The position numbers and the translations under genes are program-made. Shown here in pieces: positions 34,638 to 39,430 of a DNA stretch of 39,430 nt (its first letter is position 1; each line of letters begins with the position of its first letter). The notes below the pieces were generated by a model. It saw nothing but the letters and a program-made list of their open reading frames with translations, ran no database searches and was not told the DNA's origin. Source of the DNA: JBMTVT01 sp049451635 (GTDB lineage Bacteria > Bacteroidota > Bacteroidia > Flavobacteriales > Flavobacteriaceae); NCBI GenBank assembly GCA_049451635.1, contig JBMTVT010000012.1:1-39430 (forward strand), read 5' to 3'.

Positions 34638-35346
34638 TTGGAATTACATAAAAATGATTGTTTTATTGGGCTTGGTAGTCTTCCTGTTTGCATTTTCATC
34701 TAGAAGAAATGCCAAACGAACAATATCGGAACCCCATGTGGCATTTATTGGGGAAAACAATCTTTTTATCACTAATGAAACTGTTAGTAAATTGTTAATA
34801 CAAAATTATGGGGGTGTTAAAAATGTACCTAAAGAAACTTTAGATTTGAATGTGTTAGAGAACGCCCTCAAATCTAATTCAATGATAAAAAATGCCGAAG
34901 TGTATGTTGCTGTAAATGGTACACTTAATGCAAAAATTGAACAAAAAACACCTATTGCTAGAGTAAGTACAAATGCGTCTTATTACATTGATGACCAAGG
35001 TTTTTACATGCCAATGTCAAGCAATTATTCAGCTAGAGTACCATTAGTTACTGGTTATGTAGAAAAAAATAATTTAAAAAACACCCATTTAATGGCTCTA
35101 AAAATTAAAGAAGATGAGTTTTTAAAAAAGCATGTTATTGAAATTCATCAAGACGTTAATAAACAACTTTATTTAAGACTTAGACAATGCAATTTTTTAG
35201 TTCAGGTGGGTAGCATAAATCATTTAGAAAAGAAAATTAATAACCTAAAGGCGTTTTATAAAAAAAGTTTAAAAGAGAAAACACTTAGCAATTATGGTAA
35301 AATTAATTTACAGTTTGAAAACCAAGTAATATGTACCAAAATTTAA
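34624..35346 (+). CDS. ftsQ: Cell division protein FtsQ
   Basis: A bitopic division protein linking early and late divisome parts. A short N-terminus, one membrane helix (about 10-27, KMIVLLGLVVFLFAFSS) and a periplasmic region follow; the latter starts with a POTRA-like segment (VAFIGENNLFITNETVSKLL...). The 240 residues match the Bacteroidota form. The start is GTG (34624) within murC; TTG at 34627 is an alternative, and ATG at 34654 would cut the conserved NWNYIK stretch. The family is weakly conserved; position and topology support the call. Confidence 0.88.
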   Translation: MLRVNWNYIKMIVLLGLVVFLFAFSSRRNAKRTISEPHVAFIGENNLFITNETVSKLLIQNYGGVKNVPKETLDLNVLENALKSNSMIKNAEVYVAVNGTLNAKIEQKTPIARVSTNASYYIDDQGFYMPMSSNYSARVPLVTGYVEKNNLKNTHLMALKIKEDEFLKKHVIEIHQDVNKQLYLRLRQCNFLVQVGSINHLEKKINNLKAFYKKSLKEKTLSNYGKINLQFENQVICTKI

Positions 35347-35349
35347 GTC

Positions 35350-36657
35350 ATGGAGCATAATTTAGCAGTAGGACTAGACATAGGAACCACAAAAATTGTG
35401 GCTATGATTGGTCGTAAAAACGAATACGGCAAAGTCGAAATTTTAGGCATCGGTAAATCTAAAAGTTTAGGCGTGCACCGTGGTGTGGTAAATAATATTA
35501 CTCAAACCATTCAATCTATACAGCAAGCGGTTCAAGAAGCGGAAGCTGCTGCAGATATGAAAATTGAAGATGTTACTGTGGGTATTGCAGGCCAGCATAT
35601 AAGAAGTTTGCAACATAGTGATTATATAACAAGGGCCAATTCTGAAACAGTTATTGATGATGATGATATAGATAGATTGATTAACCAAGTACATAAACTT
35701 GTCATGCTCCCAGGTGAAGAAATTATTCATGTACTGCCACAAGAATATAAAGTTGATGGGCAAGCCGAAATAAAAGAACCGATAGGTATGTATGGAGGTC
35801 GCTTAGAGGCTAATTTTCATGTAGTTGTTGGGCAAGTGTCATCTATTAGAAATATTGGACGTTGTGTACAAAGTGCAGGTTTAAATTTAGAAGGTATAAC
35901 CTTAGAGCCTTTGGCTTCGGCAAATGCAGTTTTAAGCCAGGAAGAAAAAGAAGCAGGAGTAGCATTAATTGATATAGGAGGCGGAACAACAGATTTAGCC
36001 ATTTTTAGAGATGGTATCATTCGGCATACAGCGGTTATTCCTTTTGGAGGGAATGTCATAACAGAAGATATAAAAGAAGGTTGCTCTATAATTGAAAAGC
36101 AAGCGGAATTGTTAAAAATAAAATTCGGTTCTGCATGGCCAGGTGAAAATAAGGATAATGAAATTGTATCTATTCCTGGTTTGCGTGGTAGAGAGCCAAA
36201 AGAAATCACATTAAAAAATCTATCTAAAATAATTCATGCACGCGTTGTAGAAATCGTTGAGCAGGTTTATGCTGAAATAAAGAATTACGGACATGAAGAG
36301 CAGAAGAAAAAACTTATTGCTGGTATTGTTTTAACAGGTGGCGGTAGTCAGTTAAAGCATTTAAAACAACTAGTAGAATACATCACTGGAATGGATACCA
36401 GAATTGGATATCCAAACGAGCATTTGGCAGGCGATAGTGATGATGATATAACAAGTCCTCTTTTTGCCACAGCGGTTGGATTGGTTTTAGACGGGTTAAA
36501 ACGCCAAGAAAGAAGAAAACTGGAAAAGAAAGAAGAAATTAAAAATGAAGTAGAGCAGCCCTTAGAAGAACCAAGAAATCAACCAGTTAAGGAAAGACGA
36601 TCATTTTTAGATAAGCTAACCGAGCGCGTTAAAGATTTTTTAGATAACGCTGAGTAA
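35350..36657 (+). CDS. ftsA: Cell division protein FtsA
   Basis: An actin-like ATPase that anchors FtsZ to the membrane. Phosphate-binding GLDIGTTKIVAMIG at the N-terminus, the 1C domain (about 85-165), ALIDIGGGTTDLAIF, and GIVLTGGGSQLKHL near the C-terminus are visible. After a charged linker (EKKEEIKNEVEQPLEEP) the protein ends in SFLDKLTERVKDFLDNAE, a plausible amphipathic membrane-targeting helix. The 435 residues are normal. ATG follows the ftsQ stop after three bases. Confidence 0.95.
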   Translation: MEHNLAVGLDIGTTKIVAMIGRKNEYGKVEILGIGKSKSLGVHRGVVNNITQTIQSIQQAVQEAEAAADMKIEDVTVGIAGQHIRSLQHSDYITRANSETVIDDDDIDRLINQVHKLVMLPGEEIIHVLPQEYKVDGQAEIKEPIGMYGGRLEANFHVVVGQVSSIRNIGRCVQSAGLNLEGITLEPLASANAVLSQEEKEAGVALIDIGGGTTDLAIFRDGIIRHTAVIPFGGNVITEDIKEGCSIIEKQAELLKIKFGSAWPGENKDNEIVSIPGLRGREPKEITLKNLSKIIHARVVEIVEQVYAEIKNYGHEEQKKKLIAGIVLTGGGSQLKHLKQLVEYITGMDTRIGYPNEHLAGDSDDDITSPLFATAVGLVLDGLKRQERRKLEKKEEIKNEVEQPLEEPRNQPVKERRSFLDKLTERVKDFLDNAE

Positions 36658-36715
36658 TTAATAAATCCATAGAACAAAAAATATTATAGTATAAAACCCC
36701 AGTAAAACATAATTT

Positions 36716-38698
36716 ATGAGCAGCAAAAAAGAATTCGAAAGCATTGCATTTGATTTGCCTAAAAATCAATCAAATGTTATTAAAGTTATTGGTGTTGGCG
36801 GTGGTGGCAGCAATGCTATCAATCACATGTTCCAACAAGGCATTAAAGGTGTGGATTTTTATGTTTGTAATACCGATGCACAAGCACTTCAAAATAGTGG
36901 TGTACCAAACAAAATTCAATTAGGTCTTAACTTAACCGAAGGTTTAGGTGCTGGTGCAAACCCTGATATAGGCGAGCAATCGGCCGTCGAAAGTTTTGAT
37001 GACATTTCACAAATGTTGGATTCTAATACGAAAATGGTTTTCATCACTGCTGGTATGGGCGGTGGAACAGGTACAGGTGCGGCACCTATTATTGCTAAAA
37101 TGGCAAAAGACCTAGACATTCTAACGGTTGGCATAGTAACTATGCCGTTCCAGTTTGAAGGTAGAATGCGTATCGAGCAATCTCAAAAAGGTATTGAAAA
37201 ATTAAGAGAAGTTGTAGATTCTTTAATTGTGATAAATAATAACAAACTTCGAGAGGTTTACGGCAATCTTGGTTTTAAAGCAGGATTCTCAAAAGCTGAT
37301 GAAGTGCTATCTACTGCTGCTCGTGGGATAGCCGAAGTTATAACACACCATTATACACAAAATATAGATTTACGTGATGCCAAAACAGTATTGAGTAATA
37401 GTGGTACGGCCATTATGGGTTCTGCATTGGCCTCTGGTAAAAATCGTGCTCAAGATGCCATTCGTAAAGCACTGGACTCACCATTATTAAACGACAATAA
37501 AATAACTGGAGCTAAAAATGTATTACTACTTATAGTTTCTGGCTCACATGAAATAACTATTGATGAAATTGGTGAAATTAACGATCATATACAAAGTGAA
37601 GCTGGACATGGAGCCAACATCATTATGGGAGTAGGTGAGGACGAATCTTTAGAAGAATCCATTGCGGTTACAATTATTGCAACAGGCTTCAATGTAGAAC
37701 AACAAGATGAGATTTCTAATACTGAAACAAAAAAAGTAGTACATTCCTTAAGTGAGGAATTAGATTTAGATGCTATAGAAAAGGAGCCAGTAATTATTGC
37801 ACCAATAATTGAATTGGAGGAGAAGAAGGAAACTCCCATAGTACGCCATACTTTAGATATAGAAACAGAGGAAGAGATAGATATTAGTAATCTTGAAAAA
37901 AGTGTTATTAATAAAAAAGATCTGACTACTACATTTGATCATATAGATTTAATTCCAACATCAGATATTATCAGAAATATTAAAGTGGTATATGATGAAA
38001 TCTCAGCAAACATAGAAGAAGATGAAGATTTTATTATTAAACCAGTCACAAGAATGTCTACTGAAATAGAGGTTCCCCAAGATATTGAAGAAGTTTCAGG
38101 TTATATTGAAGAGGAGCAACAAATATCATTAACTTTTGATTTGCCATTATCTATTCAAAATAATGATAATAAAGAAGAAATTGAAGTTATTTCTCATAAA
38201 CTAACCGATGAAGAGGTTAAAAAAATCCCTGTAAATGACTATGTAGAATTAATCCCTGTTACTGAAACAAATGAAAAAGGTGATATTAGATATGCGCTCG
38301 ATGATTATATTGAAGTAGAATCCTCAATGAATAAAAAGCAAGACCCTCAAAAGGAAACGATAGAGGATCAAGAAATTATTTTTGAGAAAAAAGTAATTGA
38401 AAAAGTTGAAGAAGATACTACCGAAGAATTAGATCCTGTTAATAGCCCTATTTCAGAAATTCTTAAAGAGCGCGCAGAGGAGCGAAGACGCAAGATGAAA
38501 GATTTTAACTATAAGTTCAATAATGCAAAAATTGATGATATAGAAAAGGTGCCGGCTTACAAAAGACAAGGGGTTAATTTGGAAAATGCAAAGCATTCAT
38601 CTGAGACCGATATGTCTAGGACTAGCATAGGTTTGGATGATAATGATGATATTAAACTAAGGACAAACAATTCATTTTTACATGATAATGTAGATTAA
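36716..38698 (+). CDS. ftsZ: Cell division protein FtsZ with long acidic C-terminal extension
   Basis: The tubulin-like GTPase of the division ring. The N-terminal IKVIGVGGGGSNAINHM (nucleotide binding), the tubulin signature GGGTGTG at 115-121, and the T7 loop region LREVYGNLGF...ADEVLSTAARGI are intact. The globular part ends near residue 325 (IATGFN). A further ~335 residues, rich in Glu, Asp and Ile, form a linker far longer than in E. coli (383 residues in total), ending ERRRKMKDFNYKF... and the terminal SFLHDNVD. Such tails are usual in Flavobacteriia. A 58-base gap follows ftsA; a strong terminator follows. Confidence 0.95.
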   Translation: MSSKKEFESIAFDLPKNQSNVIKVIGVGGGGSNAINHMFQQGIKGVDFYVCNTDAQALQNSGVPNKIQLGLNLTEGLGAGANPDIGEQSAVESFDDISQMLDSNTKMVFITAGMGGGTGTGAAPIIAKMAKDLDILTVGIVTMPFQFEGRMRIEQSQKGIEKLREVVDSLIVINNNKLREVYGNLGFKAGFSKADEVLSTAARGIAEVITHHYTQNIDLRDAKTVLSNSGTAIMGSALASGKNRAQDAIRKALDSPLLNDNKITGAKNVLLLIVSGSHEITIDEIGEINDHIQSEAGHGANIIMGVGEDESLEESIAVTIIATGFNVEQQDEISNTETKKVVHSLSEELDLDAIEKEPVIIAPIIELEEKKETPIVRHTLDIETEEEIDISNLEKSVINKKDLTTTFDHIDLIPTSDIIRNIKVVYDEISANIEEDEDFIIKPVTRMSTEIEVPQDIEEVSGYIEEEQQISLTFDLPLSIQNNDNKEEIEVISHKLTDEEVKKIPVNDYVELIPVTETNEKGDIRYALDDYIEVESSMNKKQDPQKETIEDQEIIFEKKVIEKVEEDTTEELDPVNSPISEILKERAEERRRKMKDFNYKFNNAKIDDIEKVPAYKRQGVNLENAKHSSETDMSRTSIGLDDNDDIKLRTNNSFLHDNVD

Positions 38699-38717
38699 GC
38701 TAAACCAAACTAGCTAT

Positions 38718-38755
38718 AAACCCAAAAAGCGTCTCTCAACTTTTTGGGTTTTTTG
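38718..38755 (+). terminator. Rho-independent terminator of the dcw operon
   Basis: AAACCCAAAAAG (38718-38729) and CTTTTTGGGTTT (38740-38751) form a perfect 12-base-pair stem with a 10-base loop, followed by TTTTG. It lies 20 bases after the ftsZ stop and closes the operon. Confidence 0.85.
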
Positions 38756-38800
38756 TTTAATCTAAACCTATATTCTGAATTTTTAAGTATAAAGTATAGA

Positions 38801-38829
38801 TTGAACACGGAATACTTTTTTTATCTTCG
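38801..38829 (+). promoter_or_regulatory. Promoter of the YqeY/GatB-domain gene
   Basis: TTG at 38801-38803 and TATCTTCG at 38822-38829 are 18 bases apart, one base from the TAnnTTTG consensus. The start codon at 38851 leaves a leader of roughly 15 bases. Confidence 0.5.
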
Positions 38830-38850
38830 CATATTCTTAATACAAATAAA

Positions 38851-39300
38851 ATGAGTTTACAGGACAATGTAATGACAGCTTTGAAAGAGGCCATGAAAGC
38901 TAAAGACCAAACTGTTTTAACCGCTTTGAGGGCTGTGAAATCTGCTATTTTGTTGGTAAAAACTGAAGATGGCGCATCAGGTGATTTAACCGAAGAACAG
39001 GAACTTAAAATTTTGCAAAAACAGGTTAAGCAACGTAGAGATAGTGCTGCTATTTATTTAGAACAGGGACGAGAAGATTTAGCGGCTCCCGAGTTGGCCG
39101 AGGCTGAGGTTATCGCTCAGTTTTTACCAGAAGCCTTAACTGATGAAGAAATAGAGAAAGTAGTAGTTGCGACCATCAAGCAAATAGGTGCTGAAGGCAT
39201 GAAGGATATGGGTAAGGTAATGGGGATTGTAAACAAAGAATTAGCTGGACAGGCTGATGGGAAAACTATTTCCAATATCGTTAAAGCGAAACTCTCTTAA
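38851..39300 (+). CDS. GatB/YqeY domain-containing protein
   Basis: A cytoplasmic protein of 149 residues made up of the YqeY domain alone, which is also found as the tRNA-binding tail of the amidotransferase GatB. The N-terminal ALKEAMKAKDQTVLTALRAVKSAI, the central EELKILQKQVKQRRDSAAIYLEQGREDLA and the C-terminal GMKDMGKVMGIVNKELAGQADGKTISNIVK are the family pattern. A role in tRNA amidation is suggested by homology but not shown for the free-standing protein. It has its own promoter after the ftsZ terminator and lies 28 bases before tRNA-Arg. Confidence 0.92.
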   Translation: MSLQDNVMTALKEAMKAKDQTVLTALRAVKSAILLVKTEDGASGDLTEEQELKILQKQVKQRRDSAAIYLEQGREDLAAPELAEAEVIAQFLPEALTDEEIEKVVVATIKQIGAEGMKDMGKVMGIVNKELAGQADGKTISNIVKAKLS

Positions 39301-39328
39301 AATATAGGAATCCTTTTTAGGAATAAAT

Positions 39329-39402
39329 GGCTGCGTAGTTCAATTGGATAGAATATCAGATTTCGGCTCTGAGGGTTGGGGGTTCGAATCCCTCCGCGGT
39401 CA
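39329..39402 (+). tRNA. tRNA-Arg (anticodon UCG)
   Basis: The 74 bases fold into a full cloverleaf: acceptor GGCTGCG/CGCGGTC (two G-U pairs), D stem GTTC/GAAT, anticodon stem TCAGA/TCTGA with loop TTTCGGC giving anticodon TCG, a five-base variable loop, and T stem GGGGG/CCCTC around TTCGAAT. The discriminator base is A39402; CCA is not encoded. It reads CGN arginine codons. The downstream 28 bases to the window end show nothing. Confidence 0.95.
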
Positions 39403-39430
39403 CTAAATCGGAGAATTGATTCACAGGAAT

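Noticed and set aside
35817..36209. Minus-strand open frame of 130 codons inside ftsA
   Set aside because: Antisense to the conserved FtsA core; no domain signal and no promoter-like box.
1..39430. Phage, insertion sequence, toxin-antitoxin, CRISPR or secondary-metabolite system
   Set aside because: No transposase, integrase, cas, toxin or biosynthetic signature was seen in any frame; nearly all the sequence is accounted for by housekeeping genes.

Overview
This AT-rich window comes from the chromosome of a Bacteroidota bacterium, almost certainly a member of the Flavobacteriaceae. The support is the division/cell-wall (dcw) cluster in the order mraZ-rsmH-ftsL-ftsI-murE-mraY-murD-ftsW-murG-murC-ftsQ-ftsA-ftsZ without ddl. 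Further signs are an FtsZ with a very long acidic tail, a MraY with a long hydrophilic insertion, a class II HMG-CoA reductase beside a 'GYDIA' GHMP kinase, -7 boxes of the Bacteroidota type (TAnnTTTG), and almost no Shine-Dalgarno sequences.

Layout. (1) 1-3640: the first 16 codons of a lipoprotein gene running off the left edge (minus), then a minus-strand galactose operon gntR-galK-galT. Behind its promoter and operator-like repeats lies the broken 3' end of a family 2 glycoside hydrolase (beta-galactosidase-like) gene. (2) 3641-5880: a minus-strand pair, HMG-CoA reductase then GHMP kinase, belonging to the mevalonate route to isoprenoids. (3) 6064-12198: a plus-strand peptide-utilisation cassette of a secreted dipeptidyl peptidase IV, two proton-coupled peptide transporters and a periplasmic thioredoxin-like protein. 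(4) 12202-16977: a tightly packed minus-strand operon surE - small membrane protein - lpxB - NlpC/P60 lipoprotein - comEC. (5) 17140-20394: a tail-specific protease and a lone DppC/OppC-type ABC permease, plus strand. (6) 20570-21441: a decayed stretch in which the remnant of a small membrane-anchored protein is fused to the C-terminal part of an SGNH hydrolase. (7) 21469-22869: engB and an alpha/beta hydrolase, minus strand. (8) 23083-38755: the dcw cluster, from a triple MraZ box to a strong terminator after ftsZ. (9) 38801-39402: a YqeY/GatB-domain gene with its own promoter and tRNA-Arg(UCG).

How it works together. Most of the window is conserved housekeeping: peptidoglycan precursor synthesis (MurC, D, E, G, MraY) and the division machinery (FtsL, I, W, Q, A, Z) are co-transcribed, with MraZ probably autoregulating through three AAAGTGG boxes. 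The surE-lpxB operon adds lipid A synthesis and envelope functions, and the peptidase/transporter block degrades peptides and imports the products.

I see no clearly new multi-gene system. The points most worth a second look are two gene-decay scars (a lost beta-galactosidase at the galactose operon and the SGNH/membrane-protein fusion) and a small dispersed hairpin repeat present twice in dcw gaps, whose stem bases change in a compensating way. A third is the MraZ-box array placed directly over the dcw promoter.
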